Shown here piece after piece: positions 11,248 through 23,600 of a stretch of 64,000 bases of DNA (its first letter is position 1; the number at the start of each line of letters is the position of its first letter). Position numbers and translations under genes: made by a program. The stretch is from Malus domestica (taxonomy: Eukaryota; Streptophyta; Magnoliopsida; Rosales; Rosaceae), in assembly GCF_042453785.1 (NCBI RefSeq), contig NC_091675.1, forward strand, positions 3,856,501-3,920,500, written 5' to 3'. Under the pieces are notes generated by a model that was not told where the DNA came from, ran no database searches, and saw only the letters and a list, made by a program, of their open reading frames with translations.

Positions 11248-12873
11248 AATTTTGGTCAAGGTTCAATCGATCTTTTTTTTATTTAATAACTAATAATTTA
11301 ATCCAATAATGCTATCATTTTAATATTAACATTTTAAAAGTACATATTTTTACTAACTTTATCTCTCCAATTACAGGTAAATATCCATAATTTAGTACAA
11401 TAATTTTATTCTAACTCCTCCTCCTCCTCCTCCTAGTGTAAAAGTTCGGTAGTTGCATTCCTCTGCGTATTTATATTTTTTTATTGTTTTTATGTACTCG
11501 ACTATACATCATACCATATCAATAATAGAATAACATTGTGAAAATCGTATCCCTAAATATTTATGTCTAATTGATGAACCCCATGCTGCCATGCATACAT
11601 CATTAAGAATCATTCCATAAAAGATTTTGTGAACCACACCCGAATACATATTTCTCTTCGAGCCTCTTAATCACATGGCCAAATACTTCTTAACCTGTAA
11701 TCTTAATTATCTTTTACCAAAATATATCTTTTAAGGTATATATAGGAAAACTCCATTAGAATAGTAAATGGTTGGTTTCCATCCTTTGTAATTTTGGTTT
11801 GAATGTGACATTATTTATATAATTAATTACATGGAGCCCCTTGTTTTATTCAGAGAAAATTTCATCGCGAATAACCCGAGAAGAATTGAATTCTCCTTTG
11901 TTTTGATCAGAGAAACTCTTACAACAGATGAAAAGAGATAAGTTGAATTACTTGTTATAACTCGACTTTTAAGGTGATTTGCTTCTCAGTCACGAATTTT
12001 GGTTAATGTTCAATCTCCATCGATCTCTTTTTTATTTAAGAACTAAAAATTTAATCCAATAACGCTATCATTTCAATATTAACAGTTTAAAAGTACATAT
12101 TTTTACTAATTTTTATCTCTCCAGTTACAAGTAAATATCCATAATCCAGTACAACAATTTTATTCTCACTTCTCCTCCTCCTAGTGTAAAAGTTCGGTAG
12201 TTGCTTTTGTCTACGTATTTATATTTTTTTATTTGTTTTTATGTCCTCGACTACATATCATACCATGTCAATAATAGAATAACAATGTGAAAATCGTATC
12301 CCTAAGTATTTATGTCTAGTTGATGAACCCCATACTGCCATGCATGCGTCATTAAGAATCATTCCATAAAAGATTTTGTGAACCACACCCGAACATATAT
12401 TTCTCTTCAAGCCTCTTAATCACATGGCCAAATATTTATTAACCTGTAATCTTAATTATCTTTTACCAAAATATATCTTTTAAGGTATATATAGGAAGTG
12501 AATTGTTATTAGCACTCCAAAAATCTTATTCTACACTCCAAACTTTCTATATTTGGAAAGAAAAATACGCTTGTGAGGAGTGTAAAATGAGATTTTTGAA
12601 GTGCCAATAACACTTCTCTATAGGAAAACTCCATTAAGATAGTCAATGGTTGGTTTCCATCCTTTGTAATTTGGTTTCAATGTGACATTATTTATATAAT
12701 TAATTACATGGAGCCCCTTGTTTTATTCAGAGAAAATTTCATCGCGAATAACCTGAGAATAGTTGAATTCTCCCTTGTTTTATTTAGAGAAAATCTTACA
12801 ATAGATGAACAGAGAGAAGCTAAATTCCTTGTTATAACTTGACTTTTAAGGTAATTTGCTACTCAATTAAGTC
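11248..12873. repeat. Tandem direct duplication, about 745-bp unit
   Basis: Unit 1 is about 11248-11992 and unit 2 about 11993-12873. Shared blocks in order include AATTTTGGT, AGTGTAAAAGTTCGGTAGTT, AAGATTTTGTGAACCACACC, TAATCACATGGCCAAATA and TACATGGAGCCCCTTGTTTT. Unit 2 is longer because it carries the MITE at 12498-12618, and the CTC run differs in length. I see no gene in either unit. Confidence 0.85.
12498..12618. mobile_element. MITE (121 bp) inside the second tandem unit
   Basis: The terminal inverted repeats are about 40 bp and imperfect (GTTATTAGCACTCCAAAAAT left, complement of GTTATTGGCACTTCAAAAAT right). The 8-bp target duplication TATAGGAA occurs at 12490-12497 and 12619-12626. 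Unit 1 of the duplication has the empty site TATAGGAA near 11748, confirming a real insertion. Confidence 0.85.
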
Positions 12874-13495
12874 CAATAATTTAGAATACTGGGTAGTCTA
12901 GTTTTATATCCATTCAATTGACAAATAAGCAAAAATATTATTTACTCAATTTTTCGAACCGTTCATTTTATGTATCTAACTTATTGAAGGGATGAGGATT
13001 ATCTCCGGATCCTCTTTGTAAGGAACTAGAAATCTTCACATCATGTCCGTTCATCGTATATCGTACGATTAGTTTTTGTTAGATACTATTTGTATTTAAT
13101 TTTAAATAATAAAATTAAAAAAAGATTTATGACTGCATAATACACAATAAACGGTTAAGATGTAAGGATCCCTATAATTCTTACAATTTGAATTCGGATT
13201 GGATCCAAATCCTTATTGAAGAAAATCATTGTTACTCACCTAGTTGAGAGGGGAATCTACCTCATCAACCTGCCAGTTTTCTGTTTAATCAAACCTCAAA
13301 ATAAAGTGATAAAGAATCTCTCAAACACTTAATTTATACATTATATAACTAATCACTTTAATGTATTATATTATTTCACAAACCGCCCTAGAAAAGTCGG
13401 ATCTTCTTGGTCGAACTTGCGTTTAGGGTTTAAGAAAAGAGAGAGTGGGCCCTTGCAACTTGAGATGCATCCCTTAACTCAATCTTGAAAACCAT

Positions 13496-13792
13496 ATGGC
13501 AGACACCATAGTTATTACCACCATCAACGGTGCACCTCTCACAACTCCAAGATCTCACGATTCATTTATGGGTGGGTCCCCTGTTCCACAACATAGCCAC
13601 CCCCGCATTAGCTACACACCACGTGGATCCCCACCATTGGCCGGGGCCATGCAACCCAAAAGTAGCATAGGCCCTGCCCGTCTATCTCAACAAAGCCCAC
13701 AATCTCCATGCCTGAAGGAAATTAAAAGACGACGCCACGTGTCCGCAGGGGAACGTCACGATGACGAGGAAAGTGTGGTCCGGATCCGATGA
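13496..13792 (+). CDS. Small hypothetical protein, uncertain
   Basis: An open frame of 98 residues (starts MADTIVITTING) in DNA clearly richer in GC than its surroundings. It is rich in Pro, Ser and His and has a basic stretch near the end (KEIKRRRH, about 74-81), then a short acidic tail. There is no signal peptide, membrane segment or domain I recognise. The composition shift hints at a real small gene or the first exon of one, but CACGTGGATCC- and CCACGT-rich flanks could equally be promoter DNA. I assign no function. Confidence 0.3.
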   Translation: MADTIVITTINGAPLTTPRSHDSFMGGSPVPQHSHPRISYTPRGSPPLAGAMQPKSSIGPARLSQQSPQSPCLKEIKRRRHVSAGERHDDEESVVRIR

Positions 13793-13799
13793 TTATGTC

Positions 13800-14860
13800 A
13801 TGGGGGAGCGGGTCCCGCCCCACTACCCTCTCGCTCACATTAGTCCACGTCGGCTGACCCGGCCCTTTTATCGCTAGGGTAGGGCCCTGCCGGGAAGGGA
13901 AGGGAGGGGCTTTAGCTCTTTGTTACGTCAAGGTTCAATCTTTACCGTTCCACGTCGAAGTCAATGTGACGTCACCGTCATTTACTACGATGACCATCTG
14001 ATTACCCCCCCCCATGTGACTGCTCCCACGCATTCCACCGGCAAATATCCAGTATTTCCGAGCTACCGTATTTTTTCGTTTAAAGATTCCCACGCGCTTG
14101 CTAACGTCGTGCACCAAATCCTTCCAATCATTCATTCACTCTTCCTCTTTTCGGTTCATTTTTCTAATCATGTTGGATCTCTTTCAAGCCCAACTCAACA
14201 TTAGTTGGTTTTGAGTTCGGTTTGGTCATAAGTAGTAACAATTACGCTTATGAAAAATCGTTTAGCTGCATTTGTAGTGCATTTAATTAATAATACAATA
14301 TCTTTTATGAATCGTCGACTTATTTTTCAACAAGCATGCCGTCAGAGTTTTGAGACACTTCCCCTATCTGAGAGCTTACAATTTGATGCCCACCCGATGG
14401 ATTGATAGGATTGTTTCACACCCTTGGTTATGAATAAAACAAAATAAATATGCGAATGTCATGATCAATAATAGGAGAACATCACCATGGCAACTATATC
14501 AAAACAACGATAAAATGCTTCTTCACTTAAATACTTTATTTATAAATTAAGATTATGAAGTGACAATTAAGACTTAAATCAAGGAGAGAATTGGATTAGG
14601 GATTACAAATTTTGAGTTTAACGATAAAGACAAAATAAAGGATAAAGTGAATAGTAATATGATTAACTTTTTAGTGTAAAAATATAATTTTTCGTTAAAA
14701 TGAATAGTACCAGGAACTTTTCGTTAAAATTATCTAAAAATAATGGAAGTGTACAAGAGCGCGTGGGTGTGAAAATGTTCACAACCTTCGATCCCAAAGA
14801 ACCTATGTAACACAGTACTTTGTGATGTAAGCAAGCACACCTCCTAGGCTCCTACCCCCC
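13800..14860. other. Intergenic DNA upstream of the glutaredoxin gene
   Basis: The first 250 bases are GC-rich with several ACGT-core sequences (CCACGTCGG, TTACGTCA, TGACGTCA near 13966). Such cores are bZIP-type sites in plants, though they are far from the glutaredoxin. The rest is AT-rich and holds dispersed repeat copy 2 (14609-14735). Confidence 0.4.
14609..14735. repeat. Dispersed repeat, copy 2
   Basis: Matches 6128-6262 in the same orientation (see that entry). It ends about 300 bp upstream of the glutaredoxin ATG. Confidence 0.6.
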
Positions 14861-14888
14861 CCCCCTCCTCTCTCTCTCTCCTTTTACA

Positions 14889-14897
14889 TTTATAAAA
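14889..14897 (+). promoter_or_regulatory. TATA box of the glutaredoxin gene
   Basis: TTTATAAAA about 145 bp before the ATG. A CT-rich stretch (14870-14930) surrounds it, as is common around plant transcription starts. Confidence 0.55.
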
Positions 14898-15038
14898 CCC
14901 CCCTCTCTCTCACACCCACCACTTACCCTTCCCACCTCAATTTTCCCTTTGCCCCCCGTTGACATCATATTTCCTCACCACCTCTCTCCATTTCTACCTC
15001 AATTCACCACCGCTCATATTCCTCTGGATTCCCCGGAG

Positions 15039-15491
15039 ATGCAAGGCCTACGGCGTTGCTCCAACGACGTCGTCCACCTCGGCCTATCCTCCGCCCCGAC
15101 CCCGCCCTCCCCACCCCCTCCCCCTCCCCCTCCCCCAAACCATTCTTCTTCCACCCTCTCCATCGACGTCGCCGAGTCCGCTGAGACCCGCATCCGCCGC
15201 CTCATCTCCGAGCACCCTGTCATCATCTTCAGCCGAAACTCCTGCTGCATGTGCCATGTCATGAAGAAGCTCCTCGCCACCATTGGCGTCCACCCCACCG
15301 TCATCGAATTGGACGATGACGAGATCGCTGCTCTCCCCCACGACGACCAAGAACAACAACAGGCTTGTAATACTCCGCCCGCCGTCTTCATCGGAGGCAC
15401 GTGCGTCGGCGGCCTCGAGTCCCTCGTCGCCCTCCACCTCAGCGGCCACCTCGTCCCTAAACTCGTCCAAGTCGGTGCCCTCTGGGTATGA
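15039..15491 (+). CDS. CC-type glutaredoxin, ROXY/GRXC9-like
   Basis: Plant-specific class III glutaredoxins act with TGA bZIP factors in defence, hormone and development programmes. This single-exon gene encodes 150 residues. It starts MQGLRR, like GRXC9 (GRX480), which fixes the start although an in-frame ATG lies 90 bp upstream. The thioredoxin fold begins near residue 48. The active site CCMC is at about 69-72 within RNSCCMCHVMKKLL, followed by the TPPAVFIGG cis-Pro segment (about 112-120), GLESLVALHLSG, and the C-terminal ALWV (147-150), a form of the ALWL tail needed for TGA and TOPLESS-type contacts. A run of nine prolines (about 25-33) lies in the N-terminal extension. It is longer than most ROXYs mainly because of that extension. 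Confidence 0.93.
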   Translation: MQGLRRCSNDVVHLGLSSAPTPPSPPPPPPPPPNHSSSTLSIDVAESAETRIRRLISEHPVIIFSRNSCCMCHVMKKLLATIGVHPTVIELDDDEIAALPHDDQEQQQACNTPPAVFIGGTCVGGLESLVALHLSGHLVPKLVQVGALWV

Positions 15492-15750
15492 CTACTCCTC
15501 CCACTACATAAAAAAACAAAAACAAAAATGAAAATCTCCATCTCTATCAGTGTCTGTTTTATAATTTTATTATTGTAATTATTGGCCATGAACATGTGCT
15601 AATTACTATTATCAATATTTTTCCAAAATTAGGAGAAATAGAGAGCTTGTTTTCAAGATTTGTAGTAGGATGAAGCACAAGATCTCGATGCGACAGTATT
15701 CACACAAATATGTTATATCGGAACATAATTAGTTTGAAATAACGTCACAA

Positions 15751-15771
15751 TAACTTCCTTCGGAAGGAAGT
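15751..15771. other. Short palindrome
   Basis: AACTTCCTT and AAGGAAGTT flank a 3-base centre (9-bp arms). It lies 260 bp after the glutaredoxin stop. It could fold in a transcript, but the role is unknown. Confidence 0.5.
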
Positions 15772-17031
15772 TGATAATCTCTCTTTCAGTGTCGTATACG
15801 GGAGATGTTTACTAAATTACGTACATCGATCGCTTCTGATCCACGTTCGACGACTTCTATCTGGATTCTAAACAGTCTCTCTCTAGCCAGTAGCCTGGTC
15901 CCAGTGTGGGGTCTTTGATGATAAATTAGCAATTATTGGAGCATCAGGACCGTCCGATGTGTGGACTTCCTGGTTAGGTATGTAGCTCTCTCGATCTCTG
16001 TCTAGCTCATAGCTCTCTGTGGGTTCTGGCAATGGAATGTGATTGTATAATTGTTGTCGTTTCTTAATATTATAGATTGTAAATTTTGTCGTTTTTTTAC
16101 TTAAGATAAAAAAGGAGGTTAATTAATTTAAGAGATTTTATATTTGGTTTGTGGGTCCTCACTTGCGATTATTGAGCAATCCTGGCCGTTGAATTTTAGT
16201 ATATTCTTTTGTTCCCAATTGAAAAGTAGTCGGATCTAGACGACTGGTCGTAGTAGTAGTTGTTGTTTTGGGCATCAATGTCATGATCTTAACCAAGAGA
16301 TTTTTTTACTACTTGTAGAGTGTGACAATAGGCTCTGGCAATCAGTATTTTAAATTATAATTTTAGGGAAATTTGTGTTTTTTCTTTTCGAGTAACTGAA
16401 TGATTCACCTAAACTGTGATAAGAAGATTCAAACTCGGAACGAGGGGGTAAAATATTGTTCTAATTAAGACTAAATGAACCATACTTGGGGAACTTAATG
16501 TTAATTTTGATAAAATAAGTAAAAGAAATAGATCTTAAACCGGAAAAGTAACATTAAAACGCATGTTGTTCAGTTCTGTTAAAAGTATTGAATCGTAAAC
16601 TGATATTTTAGTTCAATTCTTTCTCTTCTAAAATATTTCTCGTTTGAGAAAGAGAAAAAAAAAAAAGACAGCTAAATTTCACCTGAGATCGAAGGCAAGG
16701 ACAAATGATAATTTGTCACCATGCACGAGGCAGTGTTCAATTTGGCGGTGTCATCGTGGTTGCTTCTTCAACCACCCGACAACCCATTTCACCATCACTG
16801 CACACATCATAATAAATACCTATTTAGCTCAGCATACGTACTGACTCCTTTGTTACCATGCAATTATATGCTATAAAATTGCATTTTAATTTAGATTGTA
16901 ATCGTTGCAAGTACATATCACACAATCATAATTTTATACATTTTGGTACGAACCCAACTTCTTGAAAGCATCGTAAGAGATTAAGATGAGTGAACTCGTC
17001 AATCTAGCAGCTACATCTGCGATTGCGTACA

Positions 17032-17114
17032 AAGAGAATACGCATTATTAGAAAAAAAATTGTTTGTATTTTGTTTAGCATATAGTTAGATTAGTTTATA
17101 ATGCGTATTCTCTT
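17032..17114. repeat. Perfect 17-bp inverted repeat
   Basis: AAGAGAATACGCATTAT at 17032-17048 is mirrored by ATAATGCGTATTCTCTT at 17098-17114, with 49 bp between. This may be a very small MITE remnant; no target duplication is evident. Confidence 0.6.
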
Positions 17115-17180
17115 AATATTCCCTTTTACAATGTTATTTTGTACTGACATTGAATTTAGAGCTATTTTGAGAATTCTCTA

Positions 17181-17613
17181 AGAGCAGTTCCTCCGAATAC
17201 CCAATTGCAAATTATTGCCTAAAAAAAAAGAAGGGAGTTTCACAACCCATATGAAAAGGTCAGGCAATTGGTGAGCTCAATTGTGCCGGACTACCCAGTT
17301 CGGCAATTCTTGCCCAACCGCGTGTGTCCGAGTTGGATCTGATGTCATGCTGACGTTAGCCACAATAAATATCTAAACTCGTCGTAGCCCGCCATTGTAC
17401 CTATTCTAGGGGCTCCTCGTCGCCCTAGCTTGCCATTGATTCCCACTTGTCATCGTCAATCAAATAGAGAAAATAATTTTTTTAACACCAATTGCTTGAA
17501 CGATACATTTAACGGGACGAAGATGCACTCAGTCAATCACTATCTCTAAAACAATAATTGCCTATTGTCCAATTACCTGAGCAATTATTGCACGAAGGGG
17601 GTAGAACTGCTTT
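17181..17613. mobile_element. Putative MITE (about 433 bp)
   Basis: The ends are imperfect inverted repeats (AGAGCAGTTCCTCC left, complement of AAAGCAGTTCTACC right), with inner inverted segments around CAATTGCAAATTATTGCC and GCAATTATTGCACG. No target duplication was found, so borders are approximate. Confidence 0.5.
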
Positions 17614-17999
17614 ATAGTGAAAACCAAGGAAAATGAATTTTTCTCTCTCCTTACAAGGCGAAGAGAGACTTTTATACAATATAAATATTACTAATGATAA
17701 TAGTCTAAATGCACTGCTATGTAAAAATAAAAATTATGCTATATACTCATTTCTTTTTACTTTCTATACATTTTTTTATAATTTTTGGATATCAGATTGA
17801 ATGAATTTAAGAGGATCAAAAAACATAAATCAACGAGAGGATGTGTATAAAGTAAAATGCATTTGTAAAATAACACCATCCTAAAACAATAATGAGACAT
17901 GATTGACTTAAGATATCGCTCCAATTGCCATATATTCACATTTCGATAATGAGAGCACATTCTGAAAATACGTAGGAGATGCACCAATACCTGTTTTAA

Positions 18000-18232
18000 G
18001 AGCATCTCCATGAGAGATGCAAAATATAAAATCTCCATCTTAGACGGAAAATATAAACAAAAACCTAACTTCACATCTTTTATTTGACAGTGAATCCACC
18101 AACCAAATAAAGAAAATAATAAAATATCAAATTTACATACTTCCTATTAGAGTAAAACTTGTAGATAAAGCTATAAAAAATATAAAATGGGATAGCAAAT
18201 ATAAAACTTCCATCTCCCTATCAGAGATGCTC
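18000..18232. mobile_element. Putative MITE with GAGCATCTC ends
   Basis: AGAGCATCTCCATGAGAGATG at the left mirrors CATCTCCCTATCAGAGATGC at the right. The interior is AT-rich with no coding capacity. No target duplication is evident. Confidence 0.55.
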
Positions 18233-18239
18233 TGAATCA

Positions 18240-19720
18240 TTAACAACACACCAGCACAAGAAAATATTACCAAAAAATGCGTGTGATTATCATAATTAAG
18301 CAACATAATTGATTCTAATTTGATGAAGAGCTTGTGGTTACCACGAGAGGCTCGTCAATCTTTTCCAAATTTAGGAAAGAATGATGAGATGTTGAACGGT
18401 GATAAATTAAGGGTTAGAAACCCAACCCCACGTCGCATCAACCCACCTGGGACCCGGTTTCTCCTTTGTCTTTGGAAAAGACAAGTAGTATTAGTGACGG
18501 TGATGAGAGCAAAACCATTAGCTACCACAAAACCCACAATTGCCACAGTCCGAGTGTGCGTGTCCACCTCTTATTCCTTCTATTAATCGTTGATACTACG
18601 TGGCAGACATGCAGTGGGCTTCATTGACTCCATTGGCATGGCTGGACCCCCCTCCGTGTAGAATCTTACAGCCTCACGTCATAAGAATCTCCCTTGTGAT
18701 TCCCTTATAAATTTAAACGCTAAGGAACTCTCAACTCTTTATCGTAAATTTTTATGTCTAAATTAAAAAATATTGTGAAAAAAAATGAGTTTGCGAGTAC
18801 GAAGAGTTTCATTTAAAAAAAATCTTCATAGCATTTCTTGAAATACATGAGGGAAAAAAAATTATAAACATAAATTTTTAATGGAATTATTGGGCAACAT
18901 AGAGTGATAGTTCCTTGTTGGTAGGGTATTAAGTTACACTTTGCCCTAGTTTAAAGTGGCAAAAGTCACTTTAGTGCAACACTTTAGTTTTATGATTCAT
19001 TTTTCGACAATTAGCATGAATGATTCATTTTTAAAATTTCAGTTACTTGAATAATTATTTTTAGCAATGATGATATATTAATAGTATATTGATGATTCAA
19101 CGATGATATAATAATACGTAATGATGATAAAATGATAAAATAATGAACACCGATCATTTATGTAACCAATGTCCAAAATTGATAATTTATGCTAATTGCC
19201 CTTCATTTTTCTGTAATTGTGATGTCGTACTTGCACTCAAAAAAACTTCGAGGCGTCTCTATGACTATGATAACTTTCACACTGAATATAATTAACGATA
19301 ATCATATATGAACCTAAGTGTGACTTTAAAGTTTACTTTGAAATCAATTGGGTGCCTTTATATAAGTTTTTTGTTCTTTATATTTCGACTTCATTTCCTA
19401 AACCCTCCCCCTAGTATAAAAATATCAATTTATTAAAAAAATAAGTTTTTATTTATTTATTTAAAACAAATGATATTATCTAGGGGGATGGGTTAAGCCT
19501 CACACAATGAGCTACCAATGATGTGGTTCAATTTTGCTTTTGACGAGAATCAAACTTAAGATCTCTCATAAATGAAGAATAATACCTCTAGACCGTTATA
19601 TTAAGTGACGATATTTTAAAAGAAGTTAAAGATGCATAAAATAAATGAATTGGTGATATAAAATTCAGATTAAAAGTCAAATAATATCAAAATATACAGA
19701 AAATCTGTTTTGGAGAGGCC
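18240..19720. other. Intergenic DNA, no gene supported
   Basis: A frame at 18320-18586 (88 residues) has slightly raised GC but no recognisable domain. The rest is AT-rich. Confidence 0.35.
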
Positions 19721-19729
19721 CACTGAGTA

Positions 19730-19950
19730 GGACAAGGGTTGTCTGCCCTCTATTTCCGATGCCCTCTCCGTGCCCTCTTGTTTTGTGCGGTCACGGTTAA
19801 GCCACGTCAACATTTTATATTATTTTTTGTATAGATATAATAAAACAAAAATAAATAGTAATATAAAATGTTGACGTGGCTTAACCGTGACCACACAAAC
19901 AGGAGGGCACGAGAAGGACACCGGAAGTGAAGGGCAGACAATCCTTGTCA
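19730..19950. mobile_element. Mutator-type MITE, family C copy 1 (221 bp, long-armed)
   Basis: The perfect 9-bp target duplication CACTGAGTA lies at 19721-19729 and 19951-19959. The element is almost entirely a pair of about 85-bp inverted arms: GGACAAGGGTTGTCTGCCC mirrors the right end, and GTCACGGTTAAGCCACGTCA mirrors TGACGTGGCTTAACCGTGAC. Only a short AT-rich loop separates them. Confidence 0.88.
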
Positions 19951-19959
19951 CACTGAGTA

Positions 19960-20668
19960 AGCCTCATACTGTCCCACAGGTAAAGCCTCCACCAGACAGT
20001 TTAGTGAGTGGTGACGCCAACATCAGGCATTACCTACCTACTAATTAGTTCTTAATTATCGTTTTTAATCATTTATCGAAGTCTTTCATTTGATTTCATT
20101 GAACATCAAAAGGAAGTACACTTACTGCAAGGGAATCACAAGGAAATGAACACAAAAAGTTCGAGCATATGAGTTTTACCTAGTGAATGACTGCTCGTCA
20201 TTAAAAGCTGTGAAAGAGTTTGGATCTCATTGTGAGATTCAACTCTCATTTACGAAAGCCGTCAATGAGTCCGGACCTCAATGTGAGATTAAACGCTCAT
20301 GTACGATGGCCATGAGGCATCAAGTAGAGCATATGCTGATTGTCCTTGTGGATATTCGCAATAAAAATGTAAGAAGGCAACACCAACAAAAGTTGATGAT
20401 GTCGAAATACTTTTGGATCCAGGCATTTGCCAACATTCCCACCCTACTATTTTTTCAACCAAAAAAAATCAGTGAGTAAATTGCCAGAGCCTGAAAAAGC
20501 TTAGGCGGCAAAGATGAATGTCATCACTGCGTGTTAAAAAATGACAATATCGAACTCATCTGCACTTTACAAAATATTTCCTGCTGTAATTTCCCATTTT
20601 GCTGTCGTTCTAGTCCTAAATCTCTAATCTTTTGTTAAAGAGTGAGCGACGGGAAAAGTGATTTGGTG
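19960..20668. other. Intergenic DNA 3' of the carrier gene
   Basis: A frame at 20183-20479 contains an imperfect internal repeat (AAAGCTGTGAAAGAGTTTGG and AAAGCCGTCAATGAGTCCGG, each followed by TCNNTGTGAGATT). It does not resemble a known protein and probably belongs to a degenerate repeat. Part of 20500-20668 is likely the carrier's 3' UTR. Confidence 0.35.
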
Positions 20669-23600
20669 CTATAAACCACCCCAATTCATGAACTTCTTGA
20701 CCTCGTCGTACAAAACCAAGATGGCAGCAGCGCCGGTACTCCTAAACACATTCGAAACTGCACCACGATAAAATGAAGTCACCCCTTCTCTCCTATATAT
20801 CTTCCTCCAGCAGTCCAAAGTGTTATCATACATCCGCTGTTCCAGTCCAGACTGCATCATCATCCGCCTCCGAACTGTGTCAAGTGGATATGACAACAAC
20901 CCAGCAGATGTTGTGACTGCCTGAGCCACTACCCAACGCTGCCACAATGGCAAATCACGTTGACAGTCTTCTGATAAAATTTCCTTCATCGTATCAAAGC
21001 CTCCAAAGTAAAGCCCCCGGTGAATGACCATTCCCTGTAAAGAGGCTGGAAGCCCTCTGTAAACCCCTTGAATCCCGTCCTTTTGGCGAATGGTAGACAA
21101 GAAATGGTATATTCCTCGAAATTGACGGATTTCAGTTCTTCCAATGTCAGCAGCCAGGCGGGTATGTGCAATATCAAGCGGGTATATTATGATCAATGTT
21201 GTACAACCAGCAGCAGCTCCAGCCATGAAATTTGCAGATGGACCAGCCAAAAAATGACCATCTTGAGAGTGTCCACTTCTTAATACGTTCCTATAAAGGT
21301 CCTGTTACAGAAATTAATTATATGGATAATGCCCTGGGATATCATAATGAAATCTTAAGAACTATTCCATCAACCACCGTAGCAAGTAACAACTAGAACG
21401 GCAGACATCAACTTTATTGTGTTAAATTCAAAATGTTGTTGGGAGCTTTATTCATCGACTTTGATTTAAAATAACTCATTTAAATGAACATTTGGATAAA
21501 ATATTAACTTTTAAATGAACATTTGGATAAAATATTAACTTTTAACAAGTAGGTACTGACTGACTAATCCAAAGATAACCACATCTTTCATATCTACTGA
21601 TGCTACTTATACCATCTGATCAGGGCATAATGCTTATCTAGGTTACTCTCCTATAATCAATTGTGTCAATACTTTCTGCTTTCCTCTCTTTACATATGAC
21701 AATAATATTACCAAGACACATACTATGCCATTGGGGACGTGGGTCAAGAAATCCAGACAGATGGGTTTAGTGTGGTTAAGCTTCTAAACTTCATGATTTC
21801 TTCGGGTTACATTTCAGACACACTTTTCCTTTTATAATTTCCCTTTTCAGGCTAAACAAGTTATGGCAAACTACAACCCAAGATCACAGCACTTACAGTG
21901 TCATAAGTTGAGACCACTTCTTAGTGGGGGGCCAGCTTCCTTGTATTCCTATTTACCACATCAAAGAGAATCCCACATTTTTAGGCTTTCTGCTATAAAT
22001 CTTGGTTATTGTTGACAACCCTTTTCAGACGCTTACAAACACTTGCTGCATGGTCATGTCATATAATTTTAAACATTTTTCAAAAGGCCTAGTGCCTTGA
22101 TATCTCTTTCTTCAATGCTATCTTCACCTCCCTGTTATTGTCAATCTCTCTAATTTCCTTACAAACTAATGCAACCTAAAATTCTACTTTTCTTTCCTCT
22201 TTTCTAAATAATGCAACCAAAATCTACTTTCTTTTTCCTCTAAACCTGTTTTGACGATTAAATTTCTACCAACAAAGGCCCGGTACAATCCTTGGCAACA
22301 ACCCACATTCTGCTCGTCATCCAATATGGATGTGTTAGCATCTCAAAATATATTAACCGTGTCACTCAAATGGTTTTGTAAGGTCCGTGCATTTTAGTTC
22401 TATCTAGCTCACCCTGCACAGTGTTAGTTACTAGTTCAACTAGTTGTTCGGTTCTTGGAATGAAATTCCACCATTATCATTTTCATTATCTATGTTGACA
22501 TGCTAATTCTGATCCCAGAACTAATTAAACCATGCTAAACAGTGACCTACAGATCATCCTTAAAGTAGGTGAACCAGAAAGACACCGGAAGCATCCATGC
22601 TTAGTGAACAAAATCCCACATCTACACTCGGCTTACTCTCAATCAGATGTCTCCAAACATTATCTCATAAAACAAACGAAACCATAATGTAATATTCCAC
22701 ACCCGACAAAAAGCATCTCGGCAATGGTTTAGTGGTTGCTTAGCAGGCACACGCTTATAACAATCAAGGAATCAGGTTCTCCCCTTTTCTCTTTCCCCCT
22801 TTCTTTCTCCACTTAAAAATTCCACCTAATAACTAGCAGCAAAGTATACAAAGGAGGCGCTGCAACAATATGGATTCTTTTGAGAAAAAAACAGATATTT
22901 GAACGCTGCATTTGCTAAGAAGCTCAATCACTCACCTAATGAGCTTCAGGAATAAAATCTTGTTTCCTGTAACTGCAAACAAAGCCTATTCAAGTTCATA
23001 CAGCCCGAAAACAAGCTGCATTACCGCTCAACATGAAATATCAACGAATTTCCCAAGTACTTCATCGTAACATACTAGTGAATGGAGCCAAAGGTAAATC
23101 AATCCAAAGGTAATCTTGCATACAGAACTTTAAAATGTTCCAATAAGAACACTATTTCTTTCATCCTTACTATTATTTTCGCTTTTTCGTACTAAAACTG
23201 GGTTAGATTCTAACCAATCCAAAGATAAATCAAACCCATTGGCAACAAACAATTCCCAACCAATTAAGAGAAAAATCCAACCTTTTAAGAGAACAATCCA
23301 AAGGGACCAAAACCCAGAACACAAACATTCAAATATTGAAAGCAGAAGAAATCAAAGAACTGAAAGAACATTACCTTGAGGGAGAAATTGAGAGCGACCG
23401 AAGGGTAGTATCGGAGGACGCTGCTGCCGTTGCCTCTCCAAAGAGACAGGATGCCTTCTTCCCTGACCGTCCGGGCGATGCAATCCACCATCCCCTTGAA
23501 CTTCGTCCTTCCACCGCCGAGAATGGCCAGGTTGCTCTCCTGGGTCTGCAGCAAAAGCTTGGCTCTCTCGATTGGGGCCACAATCGTGTGCACGACGCTA

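Larger units (their letters stand above)
15492..17180. other. Intergenic DNA after the glutaredoxin gene
   Basis: Contains probable 3' UTR, a short near-palindrome (15751-15771) and an inverted repeat pair (17032-17114). No gene is recognised; the frame at 16644-16844 is low-complexity at its start and resembles nothing known. Confidence 0.4.

Noticed and set aside
15014-15595. Long antisense frames over the glutaredoxin gene.
   Set aside because: Shadow of a GC-rich coding strand; the sense frame has the CCMC site and ALWV tail.
22720-22790. tRNA-like promoter: TGGTTTAGTGG resembles box A.
   Set aside because: No convincing box B, acceptor stem or cloverleaf follows; it lies inside the carrier gene intron.
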